The notes under the pieces: model-generated
The model's database searches: none
Told to the model about the DNA's origin: nothing
Seen by the model: only the letters and a program-made list of their open reading frames with translations
IMG/VR virus record: IMGVR_UViG_3300034523_000121
Span: 1 to 24,728 of that record
Length of the DNA stretch: 24,728 nucleotides
Strand: one strand, 5' to 3'
Origin: a virus
Made by a program: the position numbers and the translations under genes
Shown here: positions 7,418-14,460 of the stretch, piece by piece
Position numbering within the stretch: the stretch's first letter is position 1
Layout: each line of letters begins with the position of its first letter

Positions 7418-7903
7418 TTATTCGTCGCCGTCGTCTTTGGCGTTCATTTGAAGCGATTCGGCAAATCCTGCTTGCCTTAATTTGCGCGCCACGCTTTCTG
7501 TTATCTCAAAACCGTGGCGCTTAATTTCGAAGTAGGTGGCGGATTTCTCGGCGCCCAATGAGTGGGCATGTGCGATCAGTCGCGAGATGGTCGCACGGTC
7601 TTTCTTCTCGCCCAGTTCCGCAGTGAGCTCTGCCAGCCGGTCACGCATTCCCTGGCGGAAGTAGTGTCGGATGATGTCGGACGGGCCTTTGACCTTCGGC
7701 GGCGCCGGAGGCAGATCCTCGGCCCGGCCATTCAGCACCAGCATTTGCACGACCTCACTGACCTCCTTGATCTCATGCCAAAGCATCAGCTCGTCGAGCA
7801 TCTGCCGGGTGCCATACGGGACCGTGTGCCGCAACTCCTGCTCGCCCAGTTCCTGCCGTTTCTCGGCAAGCTTGGCCGTTCGTCCTTCCTGGGTCACAGC
7901 CAT
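7418..7903 (-). CDS. Hypothetical protein, possible ribbon-helix-helix N terminus
   Basis: This is a 161-residue protein. Residues about 24-60, containing RHTVPYGTRQMLDELMLW and then SEVVQMLVLNG, have the strand-helix-helix pattern seen in Arc/MetJ-type DNA-binding proteins: a short strand with alternating residues, then two helices. The second half, PSDIIRHYFRQGMRDRLAELTAELGEKKDRA, is helical and charged and could be a coiled coil. AGAGG precedes the ATG. A DNA-binding role is inferred only from this pattern. Confidence 0.72.
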   Translation of the reverse strand: MAVTQEGRTAKLAEKRQELGEQELRHTVPYGTRQMLDELMLWHEIKEVSEVVQMLVLNGRAEDLPPAPPKVKGPSDIIRHYFRQGMRDRLAELTAELGEKKDRATISRLIAHAHSLGAEKSATYFEIKRHGFEITESVARKLRQAGFAESLQMNAKDDGDE

Positions 7904-7972
7904 GGCCTACCTCTTCTATTCCGCTGGCCGGCAGTGAGAGCCAGGTTTGACGTTTGCGTTGCTGGATTCGGG

Positions 7973-8443
7973 TTATGCGGCGCATGAGTCGACCTTTACC
8001 TGGTGCCAGGCGCCGACGGCTTCGAAGATCCGCGCGGCGTGCGCCTCGTCCAGCGACATCGCTTCAGGTATGGCGATCCAGCCCGAATCCACCATCTGGC
8101 TTTGATTGGCCTCGTCGCGCAGTTTCTTGTAGCAATGCTCGATCACGTCTTCCAGGTGGTCGGAGAGGTAGACGCCTTCGGGCGCCACCTCCACCGATTT
8201 GCTGTAGCGGTCGCCGCGGGCGTCGATGCAAAGCGCGCTCAGGTAGATCGTCCAGCGGTGGGGGATACCGCAGACAGCCTGGCCAATCTTCCCCGGTGCG
8301 ATGTTCTTGAGCGACTTGTAACTGATCATGCCCTGGCGGCCGCTGGGGTCGATGTTCACCACTGCGACATGGTTGGATGCCAGCAGCGACCGGCACGACC
8401 GGGCAATGCGTGCCTGCAGGTTATGCGGCTTGCGCTTGCTCAT
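7973..8443 (-). CDS. Hypothetical phage protein
   Basis: This 156-residue protein begins with a basic helix (SKRKPHNLQARIARSCRSLL), followed by a beta-rich segment (HVAVVNIDPSGRQGMISYKS) and an acidic helical C-terminal half (LSDHLEDVIEHCYKKLRDEA). I associate this family with Pseudomonas phages but know no function. A GGAGG box precedes the ATG, which overlaps the stop of the next gene upstream (8440-8443, ATGA), so the gene belongs to the tightly coupled run starting at recT. That position hints at a role in DNA metabolism. Confidence 0.75.
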   Translation of the reverse strand: MSKRKPHNLQARIARSCRSLLASNHVAVVNIDPSGRQGMISYKSLKNIAPGKIGQAVCGIPHRWTIYLSALCIDARGDRYSKSVEVAPEGVYLSDHLEDVIEHCYKKLRDEANQSQMVDSGWIAIPEAMSLDEAHAARIFEAVGAWHQVKVDSCAA

Positions 8444-8682
8444 AATGCCTCCGCGAGTTTGCGCAGCGCCTTACGTTCTGCCGCTGTGATGGGCGGCTTT
8501 CGGCGCTTGAGGATGGTTTCGGGATCGATCTTGGTGGAGCGGGGCGGTGGCAGCGGGTTGATCGCCGGGCTTTCGCCCAGGTAGATCGTTCCACCGGCCG
8601 CCAGGAACTGCGCCGTGCGCTCCGATATTGAGTCGGCGTGCTGACGCTGCTGCTCAACCAGGTTGAGGTGGTTGCTGATCAT
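8440..8682 (-). CDS. Small hypothetical protein coupled to the exonuclease
   Basis: This is an 80-residue protein: an N-terminal helix (NLVEQQRQHADSISERTAQFL), a central beta-type GGTIYLGE, then a Pro-rich linker (NPLPPPRSTKID) and a basic C-terminal helix (KRRKPPITAAERKALRKLAEAL). ATGA overlaps on both sides (8679-8682 with the nuclease gene, 8440-8443 with the following gene) make it a firm member of the operon. Function is unknown; the basic tail could touch DNA or a partner. Confidence 0.75.
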   Translation of the reverse strand: MISNHLNLVEQQRQHADSISERTAQFLAAGGTIYLGESPAINPLPPPRSTKIDPETILKRRKPPITAAERKALRKLAEAL

Positions 8683-10304
8683 GCTGCCGCCTTGGCCAGC
8701 GTCACCCCGGCCATGCTGAAGGTCGACCCCTGCGCCGCGACCATCGCGTCGAGCGCTTCCCGGTTGACCAATAGGACGGTGATCGGCGCCTGACCATATG
8801 CCACGGCTTTCACCAGGGCCTCGAAGTCTGTCACGTTGGCCTGCAGCGCTACCTGCTCCACGGTGTGGCTCGCCACAGGCTTTGTGGCCTGGCCGACGGT
8901 CGCCTGGACCGGAGCGGTGCGGACAGGCTCTGGTGTCGCCACCTTCTCCACGACCGGTTCTGGCTTGATAGCTGCCAGGCGCTGGGCTTCTTGCTCTTCG
9001 GCGATACGCTTCGCGTCGGCCTTTTGTTGCTCCGCCTTCTGGTGTTCCGAGATCCGAACCTTGATCAGCGCTACCAGATCATCGCTCGCCTTCATCACCA
9101 ATTGCTGCACGTCGTTGAAGAGGAACATGTAGTCGGCGGCGAGCTCGTCCAGGCTGGCCAAGTTGTTCCGGATGCTGTCGCCGATCTGGCTGGCAGCGAT
9201 CTTCGCCCGGGCCAACTCCGAATCAGCGGCATCGCGCAGGCTGGCAATGGTCTTTTTGCCTTTAATGGCGCCGGCGAAGTCCGCTGGCACAGCCGGCATG
9301 CGCGCCTTTCCGCCCAGCGATGCGTTGATCCGGTCGATATGCACCTGCAGCGCCTTGGCTGCGTCCATGGCGATGTCTTCACGGATGCTGACCTTACGAG
9401 CCTTCACCAGCTTGTCGAGCATCAGGCGTTTTTTGCGTAGCTCTTCCTGAATGGTGTCCAAGGTCTTGAACAGCTCGTCGATGCTGGCCGTCTGTGCGAG
9501 CGCATTCGCCTTCACAAGGTCGATGTTCTTTTCGGCCTTGTCGCAGAACTTGACCATTTCCTCGGCGTCGGCGAAGTGCTGATCTGTCTGCAGGTCAGTG
9601 TTTATGGCCTGGATGCGCGCCATCACCGTAGATTGAAAGGCGGGAAGGTTGGACGACTTCACGGCGCCTTCGAGTTGGACGGAGAGCGTAGGCAGCGTTT
9701 CGATAACGGCCGCGACAACTTCAACAACAGCGGCATGTGGGGTGTGCTCAGCCAGGTCGGCCTCAAACTGCTTCCAGCCTTCGATCAGTTGCTCGGCGCG
9801 GCCGGCGACCGGGCGATATTCCATGCTGACGAAGTTCTCGGCAGTGCCGTCGGAACAAACGAAGATGACCCGCTCGGCGCCGCTCACCAATAACTGCTGC
9901 TCAAGCTGCCAATAGTAGTGCGGTGCCAGGTCCTCAGCTTTCACTTGGGCGACCAGTGATTCGTTCCAGAGCTTGTGCTCGAACAGCGTCTCACCGAGCT
10001 CCGTCGCGCCGTCCAGAGAGGCCAGCAGATTGCCTTCGGTACCCACGACCGGATACAGCTCTTCGCCGATCATGACTTCCACTAGGGGGCGAGCCAGCGC
10101 CTCAGTCGCGTGACCCTTGTCGAAGATGAACTGCTGCGAAGGCGTCACATCTGGCGCGATGCCGGTCTTCTTCAGAGTGAGAAGCTCGGTGCGGGTCTGG
10201 TACTTCGAAGCGCCCATCATTGCCGGAGCTTCAGAAGCGGTGAAGTGCTGAGCGCGGAGGGCATGCCATTCGGCAGAGCCTTGAGCAACGTTATGGATTT
10301 TCAT
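8679..10304 (-). CDS. YqaJ/lambda-exonuclease family recombinase nuclease
   Basis: This 541-residue protein should degrade one strand of double-stranded DNA ends to leave 3' overhangs for RecT. Residues about 1-190 carry the YqaJ domain: QGSAEWHALRAQHFTASEAPAMMG at the N terminus, GHATEAL with E68, SLDGA with D98, then the E-x-K pair E109/K111 in FEHKLW, and the WQLEQQ helix. These fit the PD-(D/E)XK core. The remaining 350 residues are a long extension with coiled coil (KADAKRIAEEQEAQRLAA), a Pro/Ala/Val-rich linker (about 440-475) and a small C-terminal domain with NVTDFEALVKAVAYGQAP. Typical lambda exo is about 226 residues, so the extension is notable and may hold RecT or other factors. 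ATGA overlap with recT. Confidence 0.9.
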   Translation of the reverse strand: MKIHNVAQGSAEWHALRAQHFTASEAPAMMGASKYQTRTELLTLKKTGIAPDVTPSQQFIFDKGHATEALARPLVEVMIGEELYPVVGTEGNLLASLDGATELGETLFEHKLWNESLVAQVKAEDLAPHYYWQLEQQLLVSGAERVIFVCSDGTAENFVSMEYRPVAGRAEQLIEGWKQFEADLAEHTPHAAVVEVVAAVIETLPTLSVQLEGAVKSSNLPAFQSTVMARIQAINTDLQTDQHFADAEEMVKFCDKAEKNIDLVKANALAQTASIDELFKTLDTIQEELRKKRLMLDKLVKARKVSIREDIAMDAAKALQVHIDRINASLGGKARMPAVPADFAGAIKGKKTIASLRDAADSELARAKIAASQIGDSIRNNLASLDELAADYMFLFNDVQQLVMKASDDLVALIKVRISEHQKAEQQKADAKRIAEEQEAQRLAAIKPEPVVEKVATPEPVRTAPVQATVGQATKPVASHTVEQVALQANVTDFEALVKAVAYGQAPITVLLVNREALDAMVAAQGSTFSMAGVTLAKAAA

Positions 10305-11056
10305 GCTGCTGCACCTTCGAGTGGCTTGAGCTGGTTGATGGAGTCGATTTGTTCGGCGGTCAGCGTGTATTTGCTGCTGACAGTGGCGATCAGATGCTCT
10401 GGCGATGACTTGCCGTCCTCAATCGCCTTGCGCCATCTCGGCAGGTTCTCTGCCAGCTTTTCGTCGGGATACGCCTCAAGCTCCGTCGGCGCCGCGATCT
10501 TGGCTACGCTGGCGAGGGGCTGGCCGTTCTCGCGGTCTTTCGGCATGTCCTGCAACTCTTCCGCGACCGGCATGCCGCGCAACACATCAGGGAACACGTC
10601 ACGCAAGGCGAAAGCTCGGGCCCGCATTTGGCGCATTCGCTTTGGGTGCTGGGTCCACGGGCCTTGCTTGCCCATCAATCCCGCCGTCTTGGCATCGTCC
10701 ATGTCGAAGGTTCTGACCTGCTCGTCTTCGCCGCGGCGCTTCACTCGGCAGGTTGCCGCGTGTCCGTCGTCGCTTTCGTAGACGTACTCACAAAGAGGCG
10801 AGCCCCGCACCAGGGCAATCACTGCGTCACCCCAGAGCGCCGGGCGCCCGTTGATGACCGCGATGTTCTGCATCGCTTGCAGCGGTTGCAGGCCCAACTC
10901 CAAACCCCACTGGATCGCAACCAGGATGTTGCCGGGGTTACCGAGGAACTCTTTTGGCACGATCGTCGACTTGGCCAGGATGTCGGCAAAGGCCATTGCC
11001 TCGGTAAGCGACGACGGCGTCAGGCTGAAACTTTGCTTTGTGGTTAATTCGGACAC
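10301..11056 (-). CDS. recT: RecT-family single-strand annealing protein
   Basis: This 251-residue protein anneals complementary single strands and pairs with the downstream exonuclease in a Red/RecET-like recombination module. RecT hallmarks are GNPGNILVAIQWGLELGLQP, then MQNIAVINGRPALWGDA with its conserved Gly/Trp pattern, and the basic region QHPKRMRQMRARAFALRD. GTG 11056 is preferred because AAGGA lies about eight bases upstream; the longer ATG frame (11080) lacks a site. The C-terminal third is charged and variable, as usual in the family. Annealing protein first, nuclease second, with ATGA coupling (10301-10304), gives matched expression. Confidence 0.93.
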   Translation of the reverse strand: MSELTTKQSFSLTPSSLTEAMAFADILAKSTIVPKEFLGNPGNILVAIQWGLELGLQPLQAMQNIAVINGRPALWGDAVIALVRGSPLCEYVYESDDGHAATCRVKRRGEDEQVRTFDMDDAKTAGLMGKQGPWTQHPKRMRQMRARAFALRDVFPDVLRGMPVAEELQDMPKDRENGQPLASVAKIAAPTELEAYPDEKLAENLPRWRKAIEDGKSSPEHLIATVSSKYTLTAEQIDSINQLKPLEGAAA

Positions 11057-11101
11057 GACAGAATCCTTGCCGCGATGCACGCAGCGTTTGAAGGTGTGGG
11101 G

Positions 11102-11218
11102 TTATTGAGTGACGCGATCAGCGAGGGCGCTGATCAGCATCAGGAAGATGAAGACGGAGATGGCGATTAAACTTCCGCGGAGGATGGCGGCACGTTTTGC
11201 ACGCTGGTAGGAGGTCAA
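11102..11218 (-). CDS. Small 38-residue membrane peptide with TTG start
   Basis: The frame opens at TTG 11218, five bases after a strong GAGGTGA, and the TTG overlaps the stop codon of the previous gene. It encodes TSYQRAKRAAILRGSLIA followed by ISVFIFLMLISALADRVTQ. A basic N terminus and a single hydrophobic segment (about residues 15-32) predict a small inner-membrane protein with the basic end inside. It stands just before recT. Coupling and the good ribosome-binding site support it; function is unknown. Confidence 0.6.
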   Translation of the reverse strand: MTSYQRAKRAAILRGSLIAISVFIFLMLISALADRVTQ

Positions 11219-11436
11219 GCTTTCACCTCATATGTGATCGTCCACTCACCACACAGGCAGGCCCTGCGGCTCCAAGCGTGAACATTTTCAATGCTGGCTA
11301 ATTCAGCAGAGTGTAGAGCGTCTTCCCAAGTTGCGCCCTTGAACACCATCAGTACGCGGTCGCTTGGTACCGCCATGAATTCGGGCAGTTCTTCAATTTG
11401 TTCGTCGATCAGCGATTTAACCGGTGCGGTACTCAT
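11215..11436 (-). CDS. Small hypothetical phage protein
   Basis: This is a 73-residue protein from ATG 11436, which has AAGGAG six bases upstream and overlaps the preceding stop (11433-11436, ATGA). An earlier in-frame ATG (11460) is less likely. The sequence has an acidic helix (LIDEQIEELPEF), then alternating hydrophobics (DRVLMVFKGATWEDAL) and a CLCGEWTITYEV tail. It is probably a compact alpha/beta protein. No family recognised. Confidence 0.7.
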   Translation of the reverse strand: MSTAPVKSLIDEQIEELPEFMAVPSDRVLMVFKGATWEDALHSAELASIENVHAWSRRACLCGEWTITYEVKA

Positions 11437-11624
11437 GCGAACTCCTTGCGCTGCCTGCAATGCTTCAGCAGGCGCTGGCAGTAATGGCTGAATTCTTCGA
11501 GGGTGATCAACTGATCCGTCATCAGGTTGGTGATGATCTGCTGAACCAGAATGCTGTTACCGGGCGGACTGTCCGGATGCGAGAGGCTATCCAGCGCTTC
11601 ATCGATAAGGATGTGCGGGCTCAC
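11433..11624 (-). CDS. Small helical hypothetical protein
   Basis: This is a 63-residue protein beginning at GTG 11624, whose GTGA overlaps the stop of the preceding gene (11621-11624). It ends in an ATGA overlap with the next gene. The sequence is helical and His/Cys-containing toward the end (FSHYCQRLLKHCRQRKEF), with a basic tail. The start rests on coupling rather than a strong ribosome-binding site; an internal ATG (MTDQLITLEEF) is an alternative. Function is unknown. Confidence 0.65.
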   Translation of the reverse strand: MSPHILIDEALDSLSHPDSPPGNSILVQQIITNLMTDQLITLEEFSHYCQRLLKHCRQRKEFA

Positions 11625-12049
11625 AGTTCGGCATCCTCGGCTTGGGCGATCAGCGCGTCATCGACAAGGGGTCGAAGTAGGCCCTCTGCGATTTCGCCAA
11701 GCTTGCCCAGTGGGTGGTCACTGTGGCCGAGCAGTTCGGCAGCAGCGACCTTGTCAGCGTGGCCGCGCTCGGCGGCAATCAGCAGGTAGCCCAGCGAAGC
11801 CGTGGTGACCTCGCAGTCTGCGAGCCGTCCGTTTGCATGTTCATCAACTGCCAGAGCGAACTGAGCCAGCGTGACGCCCTGAGCTGGACGCATGCGGCGC
11901 TGGAACGAGACGTCGCAGCCGAACCGCACCAACTGCTCGGCGGCGTTGTACAGCCACTCAGCCCGAGCCACTTCCTGCGCGCTCTCGCTCACCATCGGAG
12001 GCAACTGCGCGTCGTGCATGGCCTGACAAATCTTCAGTGCTGCGTTCAT
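11621..12049 (-). CDS. Hypothetical helical phage protein
   Basis: This 142-residue, mostly alpha-helical protein starts MNAALKICQAMHDAQLPPM with GGAGG about seven bases before the ATG. It contains LAQFALAVDEHANGRLADCEV and a C-terminal acidic run (LVDDALIAQAEDAEL). No metal site, membrane segment or catalytic motif is evident. It leads the coupled string 11621-11102 ahead of recT. Confidence 0.7.
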   Translation of the reverse strand: MNAALKICQAMHDAQLPPMVSESAQEVARAEWLYNAAEQLVRFGCDVSFQRRMRPAQGVTLAQFALAVDEHANGRLADCEVTTASLGYLLIAAERGHADKVAAAELLGHSDHPLGKLGEIAEGLLRPLVDDALIAQAEDAEL

Positions 12050-12070
12050 GGTTGCCTCCAGAGTGGCGGG

Positions 12071-12331
12071 TCAGTCGTAATAGGCTTGATCGGCCAGATA
12101 CTCGGAATGCTCGTTTACAAGCCATTCCTCCATCGAGGCGATTTCGGATTCAGTCATGTGGCTGGTGTCGTCTTTCGATTCCCAGTTGATTTCGCAATGC
12201 CCGAAGTACTCATCGGGGTCGGCGGCTTGGGAGCTGAAATTGCCTTTTCGAGCCGAGAAATATGCGACGGTCAGGCTGATGGCAACGTCCTCGCCGCCCT
12301 TGACCGTCCAGTATTCGTAAGTGCGGGCCAT
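12071..12331 (-). CDS. Small acidic hypothetical protein
   Basis: This 86-residue acidic protein starts MARTYEYWTVKGGEDVAIS with GGAGGAAT just before the ATG. An N-terminal beta-like part (ISLTVAYFSARKG) is followed by an acidic helix (TESEIASMEEWLVNEHSEYLAD). The acidity and aromatic content recall small phage inhibitors that mimic DNA, but this is only an impression. Function is unknown. Confidence 0.68.
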   Translation of the reverse strand: MARTYEYWTVKGGEDVAISLTVAYFSARKGNFSSQAADPDEYFGHCEINWESKDDTSHMTESEIASMEEWLVNEHSEYLADQAYYD

Positions 12332-12348
12332 GATTCCTCCAGGTGGCG

Positions 12349-12783
12349 TTAGTCGGTGTAAGCGATGTATTTGAAGTGTCCGGTATCTTTGTTGAAGCGC
12401 TCAAACCTGCCGCCGAACGTTCCGCGCACCTTCTCCTCGACTTCCTTGGCCTCGGTGCCGATAGGGAAAACTCCCTCCTTAATCATCGAGCTGCTGCTGT
12501 GGAGCTTGTCCACCCAGTCGATCTTGGTGGGGTCTAGCACGCGAGGCTTTGTTTGGATGTATGGAACCGGGCCGCCCATGCTGATAGACGAGATATCGCG
12601 AACGCACAGCGGGTCATCAGCGGCGCGCCACCCACAGTCATGACAGTGCATGTCGGCGCTCTCATGTCGCCAGCACGGCGCTGATATGTGGCAACTACAA
12701 TCCTTGACTGGCTCCAGCTCGATTACACCTTGGCAGCCATCACGGGCGCACACGTCGCCCTCGGAATATCCGAAATCGCTCAT
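12349..12783 (-). CDS. Hypothetical protein with N-terminal zinc-finger-like cysteines
   Basis: This is a 144-residue protein. The first 55 residues are rich in Cys and His: CARDGCQG, then DCSCHISAPCWRHE and MHCHDCGW, enough for one or two zinc sites of the short-ribbon type. The C-terminal half (KIDWVDKLHSSSSMIKEG and GTFGGRFERFNKDTGHFKYIAY) is beta-rich. GGAGGT precedes the ATG. It stands between the HNH gene and the pre-recT block. A nucleic-acid or protein-binding role is possible. Confidence 0.7.
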   Translation of the reverse strand: MSDFGYSEGDVCARDGCQGVIELEPVKDCSCHISAPCWRHESADMHCHDCGWRAADDPLCVRDISSISMGGPVPYIQTKPRVLDPTKIDWVDKLHSSSSMIKEGVFPIGTEAKEVEEKVRGTFGGRFERFNKDTGHFKYIAYTD

Positions 12784-12814
12784 GGCGACCTCCAGTGTTT
12801 GGGGTTAGGCGGAA

Positions 12815-13348
12815 TCAGCGGCCGTGGTTTTGGTGGAAGCCATGGCAGAACTCTGCCGACTTCCTGGCTGCTGCTGCTTCAATTAGGGTCTTGTGATAGC
12901 CAAGGTGGATATGCTTCTTGTCCACGACTATCGTGGCTTGGAATCGGTTGTAGCGATGAAGGAACACGACCCCATGTAGGCCGCTTGTGTTGCGGCGCGA
13001 AAGCCTCATGTTCCGGTTGTTTTCTGTGGCTGTTACAGCGCGCAGGTTGTCGGCACGGTTGTCACGGCGATCGCCATTTATGTGGTCGATCTGCATGCCA
13101 TCTGGGATGGGCCCGTGGAGCAGCTCCCAAACTAGCCGGTTGGTACGGAATTGGTTTCCGCCCACTCGTATCACCTCGTAACCGTCGCCGTTCGACGACC
13201 CAGCACGCTTGCCGGCGTACTTCCTGTTCCAGTGATCAAGCATTTCTGGGCAATTAACCTGATTCGACTGCCTGGTCTTCCAGTACATAGCGCCGTCGGC
13301 AGGATCGTAACGGAGCAACGAAACAACGTAGGTGCTGCTTGTTTTCAT
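12815..13348 (-). CDS. HNH endonuclease with AP2 DNA-binding domain
   Basis: This 177-residue protein cuts DNA through an HNH domain at about 57-115. The core reads GMQIDHINGDRRDNRADNLR, with D88-H89 and the following Asn residues, then ENNRN. A C-terminal AP2-like domain (about 121-170; SGLHGVVFLHRYNRFQATI) would recognise DNA. This is the standard plan of free-standing phage homing endonucleases. ATG 13348 has GGAG about eight bases upstream and overlaps the stop of the uncertain upstream ORF by ATGA. A terminator-like hairpin lies just before it. The gene may be a mobile intruder in the early operon. Confidence 0.9.
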   Translation of the reverse strand: MKTSSTYVVSLLRYDPADGAMYWKTRQSNQVNCPEMLDHWNRKYAGKRAGSSNGDGYEVIRVGGNQFRTNRLVWELLHGPIPDGMQIDHINGDRRDNRADNLRAVTATENNRNMRLSRRNTSGLHGVVFLHRYNRFQATIVVDKKHIHLGYHKTLIEAAAARKSAEFCHGFHQNHGR

Positions 13349-13686
13349 CTGCGACTCCGATCTGGTAAGTCGGCGCGTAAAAAAGCCCAGTCGAAACCGG
13401 GCTTTTCCCTCTTTACGTACAAGCCTGCCGGGCGCATGTGGCGTCGGGCGGCGAATATTTGTTCCTGGCAATCTACCAGCCGCGCCTCCCGTACAATTTG
13501 TGGGAGGCCCTGACCAAGACTTACGTGCGCGCTTGGTGTCTGAGGTGGTGCGGGTGTCGGCGGGATGCCAGCCCGTCGAGATATGTGGAAGCCCTCCGTT
13601 GTTCGCTCACTGGGTTGGCAGTGGCCACCGTTATCAAGGGGTGCTGCATGCAGGTGGGCGGTTATAGGCCGCAGTTTCGTCCGCAT
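13345..13686 (-). CDS. Uncertain ORF between structured RNA and HNH gene
   Basis: This is a possible 113-residue protein rich in Arg, Pro and His. For: its stop overlaps the HNH start as ATGA (13345-13348), and the KPGFDWAF segment is encoded by the terminator hairpin, an arrangement reminiscent of small cell-division-inhibitor (Icd/Ash-like) ORFs that end in terminators in other phages. Against: no ribosome-binding site precedes the ATG (the bases before it, CACCTCC, are anti-Shine-Dalgarno and lie in a long stem), and the composition looks random. A 7-base-pair hairpin (GCCTCCC/GGGAGGC, 13485-13509) lies within it. I rate coding as less likely than not. Confidence 0.35.
   Translation of the reverse strand: MRTKLRPITAHLHAAPLDNGGHCQPSERTTEGFHISRRAGIPPTPAPPQTPSAHVSLGQGLPQIVREARLVDCQEQIFAARRHMRPAGLYVKREKPGFDWAFLRADLPDRSRR
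13379..13408 (-). terminator. Intrinsic terminator, leftward
   Basis: Read on the minus strand, AAAAGCCC pairs with GGGCTTTT across a ten-base loop, and a run of six T follows. It would stop leftward transcription coming from the structured region at 13682-13848, just before the HNH gene. The early operon would have to read through it, which fits an antiterminated pL transcript. Confidence 0.65.
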
Positions 13687-13848
13687 CGGAGGTGATCTTC
13701 AGTGCTGAGGCCAGGTCCGCCTTTCCTATGAACTCCCATTTAAGGGCTCGGAACCCTGCCGCATGTGTCAGCCTTTCGGCTCGCAGGGCATGACCTTTCA
13801 GCTCGACGCCCTTAGACCCTTTCGGGACTGAAGGTCACCTCCGATGCG
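13682..13848 (-). ncRNA. Candidate structured RNA, C4-antisense-like in position
   Basis: A 167-base element closes on itself with a near-perfect stem of 21-22 base pairs: 13827-13848 against 13682-13703, with one mismatch on the minus strand. Inside, on the minus strand, are hairpins CCC-GAAA-GGG (13817-13826) and AGCC-GAAA-GGCT (13770-13781), both with GNRA tetraloops, plus TAAGGGC/GCCCTTA and CCCTGC/GCAGGG helices. GNRA loops exist only on the minus strand, so that is the likely RNA strand. The outer stem pairs a GGAGGTGA with CACCTCC. The order (structured RNA, small ORF, terminator) resembles the P1/P7 C4 antisense RNA region, but I found no long antisense match. Frames through it are open but lack starts. 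No clear promoter; it may be processed from the pL transcript. Confidence 0.4.
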
Positions 13849-13932
13849 CTCTCATAGAGAGGATCGGGCAGTTAACGACAGGCTGTCGTGGCTCAGGTCC
13901 ATGCATTCCGTTTCAAGCGCTGCCAATGACAG

Positions 13933-14148
13933 CTACGCGGACTGTAGCGGGGCCTGGTCCTCTTTCAGCATCAAGCCGTGCTCAATGCAGAATTGAATCT
14001 CTGCTTTGTATCCAGCGCGATTCAGAACCTGCTGACCGTTCTGGTCGTAGATCGCTCGATGGTGGCCGACGCCGCTCTTGCGCAGCGTCCGCTCAACCGT
14101 GTACCCGTGGCGCTGGTAGCAGCCGTTTGGGCTGTTTGGGTCTGGCAT
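13933..14148 (-). CDS. Small hypothetical phage protein
   Basis: This is a 71-residue protein from ATG 14148, with GAGGGTAAGACG directly upstream. The longer frame from 14181 reads through hairpin H1 and lacks a site. It has a basic middle (RHGYTVERTLRKSGVGHHRAIYDQNG) and an acidic C terminus. VERTLRKSGVGHHRAIYDQNG looks like a beta hairpin. Its leader is almost identical to that of the next gene upstream (14213-14440). Function is unknown. Confidence 0.65.
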   Translation of the reverse strand: MPDPNSPNGCYQRHGYTVERTLRKSGVGHHRAIYDQNGQQVLNRAGYKAEIQFCIEHGLMLKEDQAPLQSA

Positions 14149-14173
14149 CGTCTTACCCTCGGTTGTTTTCCAA

Positions 14174-14203
14174 ATGCCCACCGCTCTGGATGGGCATCAG
14201 TGA
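14174..14203 (-). repeat. Intergenic hairpin H1 of a three-copy family
   Basis: A 7-base-pair stem (ATGCCCA/TGGGCAT) with a ten-base loop is preceded on the minus strand by TCACTG. It lies between the stop of one gene and the ribosome-binding site of the next. Hairpins H2 and H3 have the same plan. No T run follows, so it is not a typical terminator. Confidence 0.5.
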
Positions 14204-14212
14204 AAAGGTCCG

Positions 14213-14440
14213 TCATGCTGACTGTGGGGTTGGTGTGAACACTTCCCACCAGTCAGGCGATTCACCAGCAGCCTCAAGTACCGCTATCGCCTTCTGCGCC
14301 TCTTCTGCGCTTTCGTACACATCGTCCGAGTAGCGGATAACGCCATCGGCGCCAGTAAACAAAATGTCGTGGACGCCTTCGTTCTCGCCTTCCGGGTCGA
14401 TCTTGTGAAGGTCGCGCACTTGGAATTTCGAATTGCTCAT
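14213..14440 (-). CDS. Small acidic hypothetical protein
   Basis: This 75-residue protein starts MSNSKFQVRDLHKIDPEGE behind GGAGGGTAAGACG. It is acidic, with a beta strand pair (HDILFTGADGVIRYSDDV) and a helix YESAEEAQKAIAVLEAAG. That helix echoes VYETAEEAHQAW in the AP2-type protein encoded just upstream; this is probably only a shared helix type. The 25 bases around its start repeat those of gene 13933-14148 with two differences. Function is unknown. Confidence 0.68.
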   Translation of the reverse strand: MSNSKFQVRDLHKIDPEGENEGVHDILFTGADGVIRYSDDVYESAEEAQKAIAVLEAAGESPDWWEVFTPTPQSA

Positions 14441-14460
14441 CGTCTTACCCTCCGTTGATT

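Noticed and set aside
7773-7985. Minus-strand ORF starting MRRITRIQQRKRQTW in the gap between two genes
   Set aside because: Most of it overlaps gene 7418-7903 in another frame and the Arg/Gly/Ala-rich remainder is typical of an out-of-frame shadow.
13634-13833. Open minus-strand frame through the structured element containing DLASALKITSDADETAAYNR
   Set aside because: No ATG, GTG or TTG start in frame; the bases are better explained by RNA structure, although coding homologues should be looked for.
13876-13890. Hairpin ACGACA/TGTCGT next to the structured element
   Set aside because: A six-base-pair stem with a three-base loop and no T run on either strand; too small to call a terminator.
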